Below, in pieces: positions 39,106 through 48,731 of a DNA stretch of 64,000 nucleotides. Within the stretch, counting starts at the first letter, position 1. Every line of letters starts with the position of its first letter. The notes under the pieces are model-generated. The model had not been told where the DNA came from. It saw only the letters and a list, made by a program, of their open reading frames with translations, and searched no databases. Source of the stretch: Acinetobacter terrestris (lineage in GTDB: Bacteria; Pseudomonadota; Gammaproteobacteria; Pseudomonadales; Moraxellaceae); assembly GCF_004331155.1 (NCBI RefSeq), contig NZ_SJNZ01000002.1, positions 62,001 through 126,000 of the forward strand, given 5' to 3'. A program made the position numbers and the translations under genes.

Positions 39106-41745
39106 TTAGGCTTCAACCCATTTCCCATCTTGGTAAACCAGGCTCCACTTGGTTTGTTTGCCTTCAGCATTTTCAGAACCAATATACTGCGCCTGGTTCT
39201 TACGGCTGAATTTCACCAATGCTGGATTGCCTTCCGGGTCTACATCGGGAGCTTGCAAAATAAACTGATATTTTGGATCAAGCTGTTCAGCTACAGAACG
39301 TAGTTCAGCGACTTTCGGCGCACGTGTTTCACGAACTTTCGGGAATTTGCTGGCTGCCAGGAATAAGCCGGCTGCACCATCACGAAGAACAAAGAAGTCA
39401 TCATGTTTGGTTGAACGTAAATGTTCCATTCTAATTGGATCGACACGCGGAGGCGCTGGCTGACCACTCTTCAATACTTTACGGGTATTGTCACAGCTGG
39501 TGCAGGCAAAGTACGGTCCAAAACGTCCCGTCTTGAGCTGCATTTCACCATCACATTTGTCACATGGAATGGTTGGTCCATCGTAACCTTTAATTTTGAA
39601 CTCGCCTTCTTCAAGCTCAAAACCGGCACAGTCCGGGTTATTCCCACAGACATGCAATTTACGACCACCATCAATCACATAACTGTCCATTGCCGTTTCA
39701 CAAATCGGGCAACGTTTTTTCGACATTAAATCGGCAGTTTCTGCTGCATCATCATCAGATAAGGCTGCAAGCGACTCAACCGGCGTCAGGTTCAAGGTAC
39801 CCTTACAACGCTCTTTTGGTGGCAAGTTGTAGCCTGAACACCCTAGGAATACGCCCGTTGTACCGGTACGAATCTGCATTGGACGTGAGCATTCAGGGCA
39901 ATGCACCGCTTCAACTTCAACAGGCTGATTACGACGCATGCCGTTTTCACCCTGTGCTGTGGTTAAGCGTTTTTTAAAGTCGCCGTAGAAATTATCCAGT
40001 AATTCCTTCCAGTTACGCTGTCCATCAGCCACTTTATCGAGCTGACCTTCAAGATCGGCAGTAAAAGCGTAATTCATCAGGTTATTGAAGTTTTCATCGA
40101 GACGATCTGTCACGATTTCACCCATCTTCTCAGCATATAGACGACGATTGTCGAGCTTTACATAACCACGATCCTGAATGGTTGAAATAATTGCAGCATA
40201 GGTTGATGGACGACCAATGCCTTTTTTCTCTAATTCTTTCACCAATGATGCTTCGGTAAAACGTGCAGGGGGTTTAGTGAAGTGTTGAGACGGATCAAGC
40301 TTCTCAAGTTTAAGCACTTCACCCACTTTAACAGCAGGTAGCAAAATATCGTCATCTGCTTTGTTTGCAGCGCGAACTTTGGTAAAACCGTCAAAAACTA
40401 AAGTACGACCTTTGGCTTTGAGTTCCACGCCATTGGCATCGACTAAAATGGTTGAAGACAGGTATTCTGCCGATGTCATTTGACAAGCAACAAACTGACG
40501 CCAAATCAGATCATACAAACGCTGTGCATCACGATCGACACCGACTAACTGATCACCTTTTAAAGTCACATTTGAAGGACGAATCGCTTCATGGGCTTCT
40601 TGCGCGCCTGCTTTATTACCATAAAGGTTTGGCTTGACAGGTAAGTACTTTTCACCGAACTCAAGTTCAATGTGATTACGAACCATATTGACTGCATCAT
40701 TACTTAAAAAGGTTGAGTCAGTACGCATATAGGTAATAAAACCTGCTTCATACAGCCGCTGCGCCATCGTCATGGTTTTCTTCACAGAGAAACCTAAACG
40801 TGTACTTGCAGCCTGTTGCAGGGTCGAGGTGATATATGGTGCACTTGGATTAACCTTGGTCGGTTTATCTTCACGCGTGGTAACTTTATATTCAGCAGTA
40901 TTTAAAATTTTTAATAAAGCATCCGTTTGTGCTTTATTTTGCAGTTTTAAGCTTTTACCACCTTGTTTGACTGCTTCTAAACGAATCTCATCGCTTGAAG
41001 ATTTGGTATCTGCAAACACTTGCCAGTATTCTTCAGGAATAAAAGCACGAATCTCACGTTCACGCTCTACCACCAATTTTACCGCAACCGATTGCACACG
41101 ACCTGCCGATAAACCGCGGGCAATCTTTTCCCACAGCAATGGCGAAATCATAAAGCCCACTACGCGGTCCAAGAAACGGCGTGCTTGCTGTGCATTAACC
41201 TTATCAATATCTAAGCGTGAAGGCTGTTTAAAGGCTTCCTGAATTGCATTTTTGGTAATTTCGTTAAAGACTACACGTTGATAACGTGAATCATCTCCAC
41301 CAATCACTTCTTTTAAATGCCAGGCAATGGCTTCCCCTTCACGGTCCATATCCGTTGCGAGGTAGATTTCATCGACTTGTGATGCCAGTTTTTTTAGTTC
41401 AGCAACAACGTGTTCCTTACCCGGAAGCACTTCATAGTGAGCTTCCCAGTCATGTTCAGGGTCAACGCCCATCCGATTAACCAAGGCCGTTTGTGCTTTT
41501 TCAGCTTTTTGCTCATCGGTCAGTTTGACACGTGATACAGGTTTTTTTTCTGTACTTTTAGAACCACCGGTCGGTAAGTCACGCACGTGACCGACGGATG
41601 ATTTCACAATGTAATCTGAACCGAGGTATTTATTGATTGTTTTCGCTTTTGCAGGCGACTCCACAATCACTAAGGCACGCTTTTTCGCAGCACTCGGTGA
41701 TTTTGCTGTGGTGCTTTTGGATGTAGACCGAGGAGCGTTCGCCAT
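39106..41745 (-). CDS. topA: DNA topoisomerase I
   Basis: 879 residues. It relaxes negative supercoils. The N-terminal Toprim domain starts [20 protein letters not shown] and contains [17 protein letters not shown]; the catalytic Tyr339 lies in [11 protein letters not shown]-terminal zinc ribbons carry Cys pairs ([48 protein letters not shown]), followed by a Lys/Arg-rich end. A Ser/Thr/Lys-rich N-terminal extension of about 20 residues precedes the Toprim domain. Start ATG 41745. Confidence 0.97.
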   Translation of the reverse strand: MANAPRSTSKSTTAKSPSAAKKRALVIVESPAKAKTINKYLGSDYIVKSSVGHVRDLPTGGSKSTEKKPVSRVKLTDEQKAEKAQTALVNRMGVDPEHDWEAHYEVLPGKEHVVAELKKLASQVDEIYLATDMDREGEAIAWHLKEVIGGDDSRYQRVVFNEITKNAIQEAFKQPSRLDIDKVNAQQARRFLDRVVGFMISPLLWEKIARGLSAGRVQSVAVKLVVEREREIRAFIPEEYWQVFADTKSSSDEIRLEAVKQGGKSLKLQNKAQTDALLKILNTAEYKVTTREDKPTKVNPSAPYITSTLQQAASTRLGFSVKKTMTMAQRLYEAGFITYMRTDSTFLSNDAVNMVRNHIELEFGEKYLPVKPNLYGNKAGAQEAHEAIRPSNVTLKGDQLVGVDRDAQRLYDLIWRQFVACQMTSAEYLSSTILVDANGVELKAKGRTLVFDGFTKVRAANKADDDILLPAVKVGEVLKLEKLDPSQHFTKPPARFTEASLVKELEKKGIGRPSTYAAIISTIQDRGYVKLDNRRLYAEKMGEIVTDRLDENFNNLMNYAFTADLEGQLDKVADGQRNWKELLDNFYGDFKKRLTTAQGENGMRRNQPVEVEAVHCPECSRPMQIRTGTTGVFLGCSGYNLPPKERCKGTLNLTPVESLAALSDDDAAETADLMSKKRCPICETAMDSYVIDGGRKLHVCGNNPDCAGFELEEGEFKIKGYDGPTIPCDKCDGEMQLKTGRFGPYFACTSCDNTRKVLKSGQPAPPRVDPIRMEHLRSTKHDDFFVLRDGAAGLFLAASKFPKVRETRAPKVAELRSVAEQLDPKYQFILQAPDVDPEGNPALVKFSRKNQAQYIGSENAEGKQTKWSLVYQDGKWVEA

Positions 41746-41780
41746 AGTTAATCGTTAATCCTGTTTGTTTGGTTTATAAA

Positions 41781-42230
41781 TTAAAGTTCAGCCAAAGACT
41801 TTAAATAAGTTTTCATGTCATCTAACTGTGTTGCTCGCAGGTCAGATTCTTCTTCCCAATAGAGTCCTACACAGTTTGCCTGCATATCAATAGCATAAAT
41901 GCCCTTTAATGCAATGGGCAAATCGTTAAACTTATCATCACCCTGCACAAGTTTTAGCTTTTGCTCTTCAACACGCGCACGCATTAAAGGCAGGCGAGCA
42001 TCTGGAATCAGTATGCTGTAATAGGCCACCATACTGGCACGACTTGAGGAGGCCATGGGGATTTTTGTCCAATCGGGAGCGGCCACTAAACGTGGGTGCA
42101 GCCCCATTTTTCGTGCCTTCTCACGCATTATGCCTAATGCTTTTTCTCGCGGACTGACGCGAAGACCCAAAATCGAGCCCAAAACAAATACAATAATGAA
42201 GCCAATGACCCAAATACCGGTATTTTCCAT
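41781..42230 (-). CDS. Conserved membrane-anchored protein of unknown function
   Basis: 149 residues. A single N-terminal helix (about residues 5-23, GIWVIGFIIVFVLGSILGL) is followed by a basic stretch (RVSPREKALGIMREKARKMG) and a soluble domain with QANCVGLYWEEESDLRA. Topology is probably N-out/C-in by the positive-inside rule. Start ATG 42230. Family not recognised; similar short proteins next to topA occur in Acinetobacter as far as I recall, but this was not checked. Confidence 0.7.
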   Translation of the reverse strand: MENTGIWVIGFIIVFVLGSILGLRVSPREKALGIMREKARKMGLHPRLVAAPDWTKIPMASSSRASMVAYYSILIPDARLPLMRARVEEQKLKLVQGDDKFNDLPIALKGIYAIDMQANCVGLYWEEESDLRATQLDDMKTYLKSLAEL

Positions 42231-42301
42231 AGTACAACCTTGTCTGTTCCTTTATTAGAGTTGCATAAGCGCAATATAAAACGCAAGTTACAACGATGAA
42301 A

Positions 42302-43300
42302 TTAATTCAAGAACATCTCGTGGCTGTACAGCACTTCAGTGCCATTCCAGTAAATATATCCCTTTTCAATCAATTCTTTAAGCAACAATTTCACATCCGA
42401 TTTCGGGAACATCTGCTCCAGCAAATCACGCAAGGCATAAATATCTTTAGGCTTGTCCGATTTTAATTCGCGCAATTTACGCGCGACAATGACCTGAACC
42501 GGATCAATTTTAGAAAAGTTTTTAAATAAATCTTTTTGCGCATGATGAATGGGATTTGAATGCTGCAGTTCTTCATCTGAGGAAGATTCTGTTTGTAGTT
42601 GAGCAAAAATCGGGGAAATGTTCTGTGCTGTTTCTGAAGGCGTTGCTTGCTCTAAATCAAGTTCCGTCCATTGTTTTAATAGTTTTTTACGGAAATTAAT
42701 TTGCTCATCATAACGTTTCACAATTTTGAGATTAATCAGTAAAGCTATCAGCTGCTGTGCCTGACCTGTTTCAACTTGCAAAATGTTACTCAGCGAGTTT
42801 TTAAGTTTCTCAATCGAGTTCGGTTTGCCCTTCATTTTACTTAAAGCGTCACAATATTTTTTGACCAACAATAACTCTGGTTTTTGCTTAATGGTTTCGA
42901 TACTTGGAATTTTATATTTTGAATTTAATGAAGGTTCTTCTGCCTGAATTTGAATCAGCTTACAGGTCATGTCCGAGGATTGCATCATCTCTAGCAGAAT
43001 TTCACTGCTTGGCATGGCAGAAATGACTTCAATCGTGGTGTCAGTTTCTAACAACGCGATCAGTTGCCCGACGACCACCGCATATTCGAATTCTTTTTGA
43101 TCGACCTCGGCAGTTTCTAAAATAACCACTTGTCCACTACTGACCCAACTTGAAAACTCGGTTAAATCTTCAAGTGAGTATTCAAACTTTCCTTGGCAGT
43201 TAAATAAGTAAATTACAGCGTAGTGTTGAATGATGTCTCGCAGCAATTGTGCGGTAGGCATATTCTTTTCAAGATCAAGAAGAACGACTTTATTGGACAT
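42302..43300 (-). CDS. Protein with possible degenerate PIN-like domain and winged-helix tail
   Basis: 332 residues from ATG 43300 (MSNKVVLLDLEKNMPTAQLL); an earlier in-frame start at 43315 is weaker. Residues 1-120 look like a Rossmann-type PIN-like fold: VVLLDLEKN, then KEFEYAVVVGQLIALLETDT, then IEVISAMPSSEILLEMMQS. In active PIN/NYN proteins the last segment has acidic residues (SKDxGF-like) that are absent here. The rest is helical, with a final segment resembling a winged helix (LLKELIEKGYIYWNGTEVLY). Likely nucleic-acid binding, catalytically inactive; this is inference. It lies between topA-side genes and slyX. Confidence 0.55.
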   Translation of the reverse strand: MSNKVVLLDLEKNMPTAQLLRDIIQHYAVIYLFNCQGKFEYSLEDLTEFSSWVSSGQVVILETAEVDQKEFEYAVVVGQLIALLETDTTIEVISAMPSSEILLEMMQSSDMTCKLIQIQAEEPSLNSKYKIPSIETIKQKPELLLVKKYCDALSKMKGKPNSIEKLKNSLSNILQVETGQAQQLIALLINLKIVKRYDEQINFRKKLLKQWTELDLEQATPSETAQNISPIFAQLQTESSSDEELQHSNPIHHAQKDLFKNFSKIDPVQVIVARKLRELKSDKPKDIYALRDLLEQMFPKSDVKLLLKELIEKGYIYWNGTEVLYSHEMFLN

Positions 43301-43398
43301 AATCTCAATAGACAAGTAAGGGAACTTTGAGCCTGCATTAGAGCGAGCCTGAATGGAAAGGTCAAATCAATTCAGCAAAAAGACCCGTGAAGATTGAC

Positions 43399-43644
43399 TC
43401 AATAATGCGGTGGTCGATCAGCCATTGGATCAAAATTGGCAATTCCATCGGATAAATCGGCAGACTCAATGCGTTGATACAAAAACTGCATTTGTTTTTT
43501 CAAATCAGCTATTTCGGCATGTTGCAGAGACACCTGTTCATTTAATTGTTCAACTAAATCATCTAAAAATGTAATTCGCACTTGCAAATCTTCTATGGGT
43601 GCGGAAAATGACGCCTGATCATTAAGATTTTTTTGTTTAGTCAT
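43399..43644 (-). CDS. slyX: SlyX-family protein
   Basis: 81 residues forming a coiled coil (about 18-62, DLQVRITFLDDLVEQLNEQV then KKQMQFLYQRIES) and ending DPMADRPPHY, the conserved SlyX C-terminus (RPPHY). Function in any bacterium is unknown. Start ATG 43644, only 33 bases from the divergent uup start. Confidence 0.88.
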   Translation of the reverse strand: MTKQKNLNDQASFSAPIEDLQVRITFLDDLVEQLNEQVSLQHAEIADLKKQMQFLYQRIESADLSDGIANFDPMADRPPHY

Positions 43645-43677
43645 TTTAAGTCCTCATTTTGGATTTCAGGAAACAGT

Positions 43678-45573
43678 ATGGCCTATATTACGTTAAGGGA
43701 TGTCCAACTCGCGTTTGGCGGACCGTCCCTGCTCGACGGCGCGAACTTCAATTTGGAACGCGGTGAACGAGTTTGTTTGATTGGCCGTAACGGTGAAGGT
43801 AAGTCTACTTTACTTAAACTCATTGAGGGAAGTTTACTGCCAGATCGTGGTGAAGTTTCTATACAAAATGGCATCACCATTTCCATGCTGGCTCAAGATG
43901 TACCCATGGATTCCGGTAAAGTCGCTGACATCGTTGCCGACGGCGCAGGTGAAGCGGCTACTGTACTCAGAGCCTATCACGAAGCCAGTGATGCGTGTGT
44001 ACTCGGTGATATGGAAGCATGCGATCGCATGGGTAACCTGCAGCACAAACTCGATCAGGTCGATGGTTGGGCTTTGGAAACCAAAGTAAATTCTATTTTG
44101 AGCAAAATGGGTTTAGACCCAGATGCCGATTTGGCCGATTTATCCGGTGGTCGTAAACGTCGTGTCCTGTTGGCACGTGCGCTACTCACCCAACCCGATG
44201 TACTTTTACTCGACGAACCAACCAACCACCTGGACGTTGAAAGTATTGAATGGTTAGAAAAATTCCTGCTCGATCAAAATAATTTAACCTTATTATTTAT
44301 TTCGCATGACCGTTCATTTGTCGACAGCATCGCAACCCGTATTGTCGAACTCGATCGCGGTACTTTGCGCAGCTATGAAGGTAACTACACACGTTACCTT
44401 GAGCTTAAAGCGCAACAAATGGAAGCGGAAGAAAAGCAAAACGCTTTATTCGATAAACGTTTGGCTGAAGAAGAAGTCTGGATTCGTCAAGGCATTAAAG
44501 CTCGCCGTACCCGTAATGAAGGTCGTGTACGTGCACTAAAAGATTTGCGTGAAGAATCTAAAGCGCGTCGCTCGCAACAGGGCAAAGTGAGCATGGCAAC
44601 GCAAGATGCCAACCGCTCTGGTAAATTGGTCTTTGATATTGAGCATTTAAGTGTTGCTTTCGGCGATCAAGAACCCATCATCAAAGATTTCTCTGCATTG
44701 GTACTTCGTGGTGACCGTATTGGCTTGGTCGGCGACAATGGTGTAGGTAAAACTACCCTGATCAAAGCCATTTTAGGTGAGCTTGAGCATGGCGGCACAG
44801 TAAAAACCGGTACCCAACTGGAAGTGGCCTATTTCGACCAGCTGCGCAATGCGCTGGATTTAGAGAAATCGGTTAAAGATAACATTTCTGAAGGTACGGA
44901 CTTTGTTGATGTGAACGGTGGTCGTCGTCATATCTACAGTTATCTTCAAGATTTCCTGTTCTCGCCTGAACGTGCCCGTACTCCGGTAAAAGCGTTGTCT
45001 GGCGGCGAACGTAACCGTATTCTATTGGCGAAACTCCTGCTTAAACCATCGAATTTAATTGTGATGGATGAGCCAACCAATGACTTGGATATGGTGACGC
45101 TGGAGCTATTGGAAGAAATGCTCGGTGGTTATACCGGTACATTACTTTTGATCTCGCATGACCGTGCATTTATGGACAACGTGGTCACATCGACTTGGGT
45201 ATTTGATGGTAAAGGTCACATTGATGAATACATCGGTGGTTATCAGGACTATCTAGAGCAACGCCCAGATCAAACGGCTGTCGGTCTGAAAAGTGATGCC
45301 AAGAAAGCCGTTGCTAAAGCCGAAGCAGCTGTGCCGAAAAAAGTAAAGCTCAGCTATAAGGATCAACGTGCTTTAGAGCAGTTACCGGCTGAAATGGAGG
45401 CACTTGAGAAAGAACAAGCCCACATCAATGCACAGCTTGCCGATGGTTCTTTATTTACTTCAGATGCTGATCAAGCGATGAAACTTTCTAATCGCCTTAC
45501 GGAAATTGACGAGCAATTGCTTGAAAAATTAGAACGCTGGGAAGAATTAGACAATCTTAGCAAAGGCGATTAA
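43678..45573 (+). CDS. uup: ABC-F family ATPase Uup
   Basis: 631 residues from ATG 43678 (MAYITLRDVQLAFGGPSLLD); the upstream in-frame codons overlap slyX and are rejected. Two ABC domains without membrane helices: Walker A GRNGEGKST and GDNGVGKTT, signatures LSGGRKRR and LSGGERNR, Walker B VLLLDEPTNHLD and LIVMDEPTNDLD. A linker with many Lys/Arg/Glu and a C-terminal coiled coil (PAEMEALEKEQAHINAQL) distinguish Uup from other ABC-F proteins. Uup acts on ribosomes or DNA branch structures and suppresses transposon excision. Confidence 0.93.
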   Translation: MAYITLRDVQLAFGGPSLLDGANFNLERGERVCLIGRNGEGKSTLLKLIEGSLLPDRGEVSIQNGITISMLAQDVPMDSGKVADIVADGAGEAATVLRAYHEASDACVLGDMEACDRMGNLQHKLDQVDGWALETKVNSILSKMGLDPDADLADLSGGRKRRVLLARALLTQPDVLLLDEPTNHLDVESIEWLEKFLLDQNNLTLLFISHDRSFVDSIATRIVELDRGTLRSYEGNYTRYLELKAQQMEAEEKQNALFDKRLAEEEVWIRQGIKARRTRNEGRVRALKDLREESKARRSQQGKVSMATQDANRSGKLVFDIEHLSVAFGDQEPIIKDFSALVLRGDRIGLVGDNGVGKTTLIKAILGELEHGGTVKTGTQLEVAYFDQLRNALDLEKSVKDNISEGTDFVDVNGGRRHIYSYLQDFLFSPERARTPVKALSGGERNRILLAKLLLKPSNLIVMDEPTNDLDMVTLELLEEMLGGYTGTLLLISHDRAFMDNVVTSTWVFDGKGHIDEYIGGYQDYLEQRPDQTAVGLKSDAKKAVAKAEAAVPKKVKLSYKDQRALEQLPAEMEALEKEQAHINAQLADGSLFTSDADQAMKLSNRLTEIDEQLLEKLERWEELDNLSKGD

Positions 45574-45587
45574 TTTAGCCGCGTTAT

Positions 45588-45624
45588 AAAAGCACCTGTA
45601 AAGTATTTTGCAGGTGCTTTTTTA
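45588..45624 (+). terminator. Terminator after uup
   Basis: Stem AAAGCACCTG / CAGGTGCTTT with a T tract, 15 bases after the uup stop. Confidence 0.85.
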
Positions 45625-45679
45625 TTTACAAAATAACTTCATGTTAAACTGCAGATAAATTTTGGTATAAACGGTCATT

Positions 45680-46615
45680 ATGAGTAAAAAGCCAGACTAC
45701 AAACCGGGTGAGTTTCAATGGTCTTTCCTTCTTCCACACTATTGGGGCATTTGGATTGGAATCGTATTTCTAATGATTCTGGCAATTTTACCGTGGGCCA
45801 TTCAGCATCGTCTAGCCACTGTTATAGGCAATATCGCATTCAATCAGCTCAAATCACGTCGTAAAACAGCGATTCGTAATTTAGAGCTCTGTTTTCCAGA
45901 ATGGACCAGCGAACAGGTTCAAGAAAATACCCGACACGTTTTTGTCGATCAGATGATTGGAATTTTTGAAACCTTAAATGCGTGGTATTGCCCGCAGTGG
46001 TTTAAAGGTCGTGTCAGTATTGAAGGCTTAGAACATCTCCAAAAAGCACAAGCTGAGGGCAAAGGGGTTTTATTGCTAGGCACGCATTCAACATTACTCG
46101 ATGCTGGCGGATATTTATGTGCCCAGTATTTTGAGCCAGATGTCGTCTACCGTCCGCAAAATAATCCGCTGTTAGATATGCTGATCTACCGCTGCCGCGC
46201 CACCATTTATGCCAATCAAATTGATCATGATGATATGCGTGGCTTGATTCGTCATTTAAAAAATGGCCGTGCAATCTGGTACAGTCCTGACCAAGACTAT
46301 GGCCTGAAACAAGGCGTAATGGCACCCTTTTTTGGGATACCTGCTGCAACAGTGACTGCACATCGTCGTTTAATTAAAATGACCAAAGCTGCCGCCGTAC
46401 CTTTATATTTCTACCGTGATGGCGATATTGCCAATCCACAATACAAAGTCTTGATTCAAGCACTGGTAGAAAATCTGCCGAGCGAAGATGAAGTGGATGA
46501 TGCAACACGGGTTAACAAGATCATTGAAAGTCAGCTGCGTATCGCACCCACCCAATATATGTGGTTTCACCGTCGCTTTAAAACGCGCCCTGAAGGCTAT
46601 GACAAAATTTATTAA
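45680..46615 (+). CDS. lpxL: Lipid A late acyltransferase (LpxL/LpxM family)
   Basis: 311 residues. One N-terminal membrane helix (about 22-42) and the HX4D catalytic motif His136-Asp141 in GTHSTLLDAGG. VVYRPQNNPLLD and YSPDQDYGLKQGVMAPFFGI are family segments. It adds a secondary acyl chain to Kdo-lipid IVA on the cytoplasmic side of the inner membrane. Both LpxL and LpxM share these motifs; lpxL is my preference from genome location as remembered for A. baumannii, so the symbol is tentative. A glycosyltransferase follows 36 bases later. Confidence 0.85.
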   Translation: MSKKPDYKPGEFQWSFLLPHYWGIWIGIVFLMILAILPWAIQHRLATVIGNIAFNQLKSRRKTAIRNLELCFPEWTSEQVQENTRHVFVDQMIGIFETLNAWYCPQWFKGRVSIEGLEHLQKAQAEGKGVLLLGTHSTLLDAGGYLCAQYFEPDVVYRPQNNPLLDMLIYRCRATIYANQIDHDDMRGLIRHLKNGRAIWYSPDQDYGLKQGVMAPFFGIPAATVTAHRRLIKMTKAAAVPLYFYRDGDIANPQYKVLIQALVENLPSEDEVDDATRVNKIIESQLRIAPTQYMWFHRRFKTRPEGYDKIY

Positions 46616-46651
46616 TCAATCCCACACTTTAAAATAATGAAGATAACACCT

Positions 46652-47758
46652 ATGAAAATTATGCAGCTTCTTCCTGAATTGAACAGTGGTGGTGTTGAAC
46701 GTGGCACACTGGAAATTGCACGTGCGCTTGTTGCAGATGGCCACGAATCTTTGGTGATTTCCAATGGTGGGCGTCTGGTTGCCCAACTTGAAGCGGAAGG
46801 CTCAAAACATCTGTCTTTAGCCATTCATAAAAAATCTTTATCCAGTCTTTGGCAAATACGCCCTTTACGAAAACTGATTGAACAGCATCAACCTGACATC
46901 GTACATGTTCGTTCACGTGTACCTGCATGGCTGACTCATTTTGCCTTAAAAGGTATTCCGGCACATAAACGCCCGCATCTCATTTCAACGGTGCACGGCT
47001 TTTATTCGACCAATCGTTATAGTGCGATTATGACGCAAGCGGAAAAAGTCATTGCCGTTTCTGACAGTGTGGTGAAATACATTACAGAACATTATCAGAA
47101 CTGTCCGCCTGAAAATATCGTGCGAATTTATCGCGGGATTTCACCGCAAGAGTTTCCTCACGGCTATCAACCTTCTACACAGTGGATCAATCAAACGTTT
47201 AAAGATTTTCCTCAACTGGAAAACAAGTTTTTGGTCTGTCTTCCCGGGCGTATTACCCGTTTAAAAGGCCATGAGACTTTAATTGAATTAATACAACAGC
47301 TGCAAAGCCAGTATCCAAACCTGCATGCTGTGGTGGTAGGTGGAGCAGATCCGAAAAAAGCAGCTTACTTAAAAGAAATGCAGGACAATATTCACAGCAA
47401 AGGTTTAAGCGACAAAATCACCTTTGTCGGTCATCGTTCCGACATCCGTGAATGGTTGGCCTTTAGTGATGTCGTCCTTTCCCTTTCAAATCAGGCGGAA
47501 ACCTTTGGCCGTACGGCATTAGAAGCATTATCGGTGGGTACACCGGTGATTGGCTGGAATCGTGGCGGTGTGGCAGAAATTTTATCCCATATTTATCCGC
47601 AAGGCTTAATTGAGGTAGATGATCAAGCTGCACTTTTAAATGCCGTAAAGCATCATATTGATCAGCCTCAGGAAGTTAAGCCAGTCACGATGTTTAGCTT
47701 AAAAGAGATGTGTGATCAGACCCTTGATTTATATAAACAGGTTTTAAGTTTAGATTAA
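46652..47758 (+). CDS. GT4-family glycosyltransferase
   Basis: 368 residues from ATG 46652 (MKIMQLLPELNSGGVERGTL); the ATG at 46637 would add five residues. A GT-B enzyme: N-terminal acceptor domain with GGVERGTLEIARALVADGH, C-terminal donor domain with LPGRITRLKGHETLIELI and the E-x7-E-type segment SNQAETFGRTALEALSVGTPVIGW. It probably adds a sugar to the LPS core or another envelope glycan. It is adjacent to and likely co-transcribed with the lipid A acyltransferase gene, which supports an LPS role. Confidence 0.88.
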   Translation: MKIMQLLPELNSGGVERGTLEIARALVADGHESLVISNGGRLVAQLEAEGSKHLSLAIHKKSLSSLWQIRPLRKLIEQHQPDIVHVRSRVPAWLTHFALKGIPAHKRPHLISTVHGFYSTNRYSAIMTQAEKVIAVSDSVVKYITEHYQNCPPENIVRIYRGISPQEFPHGYQPSTQWINQTFKDFPQLENKFLVCLPGRITRLKGHETLIELIQQLQSQYPNLHAVVVGGADPKKAAYLKEMQDNIHSKGLSDKITFVGHRSDIREWLAFSDVVLSLSNQAETFGRTALEALSVGTPVIGWNRGGVAEILSHIYPQGLIEVDDQAALLNAVKHHIDQPQEVKPVTMFSLKEMCDQTLDLYKQVLSLD

Positions 47759-47852
47759 ATTTGTTCAGCCCAGCCTATGGATGAGGTCTTGGTGACATAC
47801 AAAAATAGCTTGGGCATAAACATATAAGCTTAAATAAATCATCTAAAAATGA

Positions 47853-48260
47853 TCAATGTTCTGTTCCTGCATAGATCCACATAGGCTCGGTTTGGCCTGC
47901 GCGAACAAAACCCATTGATTGATAAAATTTTATCGCTTGATGTTCAGCAACCAATATCTTTTGGTGAAGATCTTTATATTTAAATAACATTGCTTGCATC
48001 ATTAATCGGCCCGCACCCAAATTTTGAAAATCGGGATGCACGAGCAGGTGCGGAAAATACACCACCAGATGCCCATCAGATATCGCATTTCCCAGACCAA
48101 TAAGCTGTCCATCCTGTCTGGCTGTGACCAGACTATGCGAATGACGTAATGCTGCCATCAGCTGAACTGGCTTTTGCGCTGATGACCAATCATTGGCTCG
48201 ATAAATTGCTAAAACTTCTGCTTCATGAATCTGATCGTGCATTGATATTTCAAAAGTCAT
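47853..48260 (-). CDS. GNAT-family N-acetyltransferase
   Basis: About 135 residues from ATG 48260; a GTG at 48272 is an alternative with too short a ribosome-site spacing. The acetyl-CoA motif A reads LVHPDFQNLGAGRLMMQAM (pyrophosphate loop QNLGAG), and HQAIKFYQSMGFVRAG is the C-terminal motif B region. The substrate cannot be predicted. It is convergent with the glycosyltransferase gene. Confidence 0.85.
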   Translation of the reverse strand: MTFEISMHDQIHEAEVLAIYRANDWSSAQKPVQLMAALRHSHSLVTARQDGQLIGLGNAISDGHLVVYFPHLLVHPDFQNLGAGRLMMQAMLFKYKDLHQKILVAEHQAIKFYQSMGFVRAGQTEPMWIYAGTEH

Positions 48261-48272
48261 CACCTGATTCAC

Positions 48273-48731
48273 CCTTCCCTACTCTAAACCTAGCCATTAA
48301 CCCACTCAGCAAAGGCCAATAACTCTACATAGAAATCAGTCTGCATAGATATGAAAAGCATCACGTGATAAATCAGTAAAATCAGCAATTAAAATTTAAG
48401 TTCTTGCAATGTGGATAGAAACATCACTGAAATTTTATTTTTAGAATATTCTATATTTTAAAATGTTCTATAAAAGTAGAACCCGAGTTCTGCATCCTGC
48501 AAAACTCGGGTGTATAAGGTTGTGCTTTTCAAACTTTATTTTTATTATCTTATTTGCGATCCCTTGCTGCATCATATCCATGATGACTCACCATCAGCCC
48601 AACATCGTCTTCCATAATGGGATTTTCCGTTCCCAACTCCTTGGCTGATGAGGCTAGATTAAACAGAAACAGAAAAAAGAACTATTCGCGATTGACCTCT
48701 ATCCATGTAAGCTATTTCGTACACTTTTCCT
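48273..48731. other. Intergenic region with a long hairpin
   Basis: 459 bases between the GNAT and EEP-family genes, both on the minus strand. At 48481-48511 a 9-bp perfect stem ACCCGAGTT / AACTCGGGT with a 13-base loop is preceded by an A/T-rich promoter-like stretch (AATATTCTATATTTTAAAAT) but not followed by a T tract. A 61-codon frame on the plus strand runs through it without a ribosome site. A small RNA or the EEP-gene transcript end is possible. Confidence 0.4.

Noticed and set aside
40772-41242. A 156-codon open frame antisense to topA
   Set aside because: It overlaps the conserved topoisomerase domain in the opposite direction and has no start signals or recognisable product.
48463-48648. 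A 61-codon plus-strand frame with a hydrophobic stretch
   Set aside because: No ribosome site, and it runs through the hairpin at 48481; not enough to call a gene.
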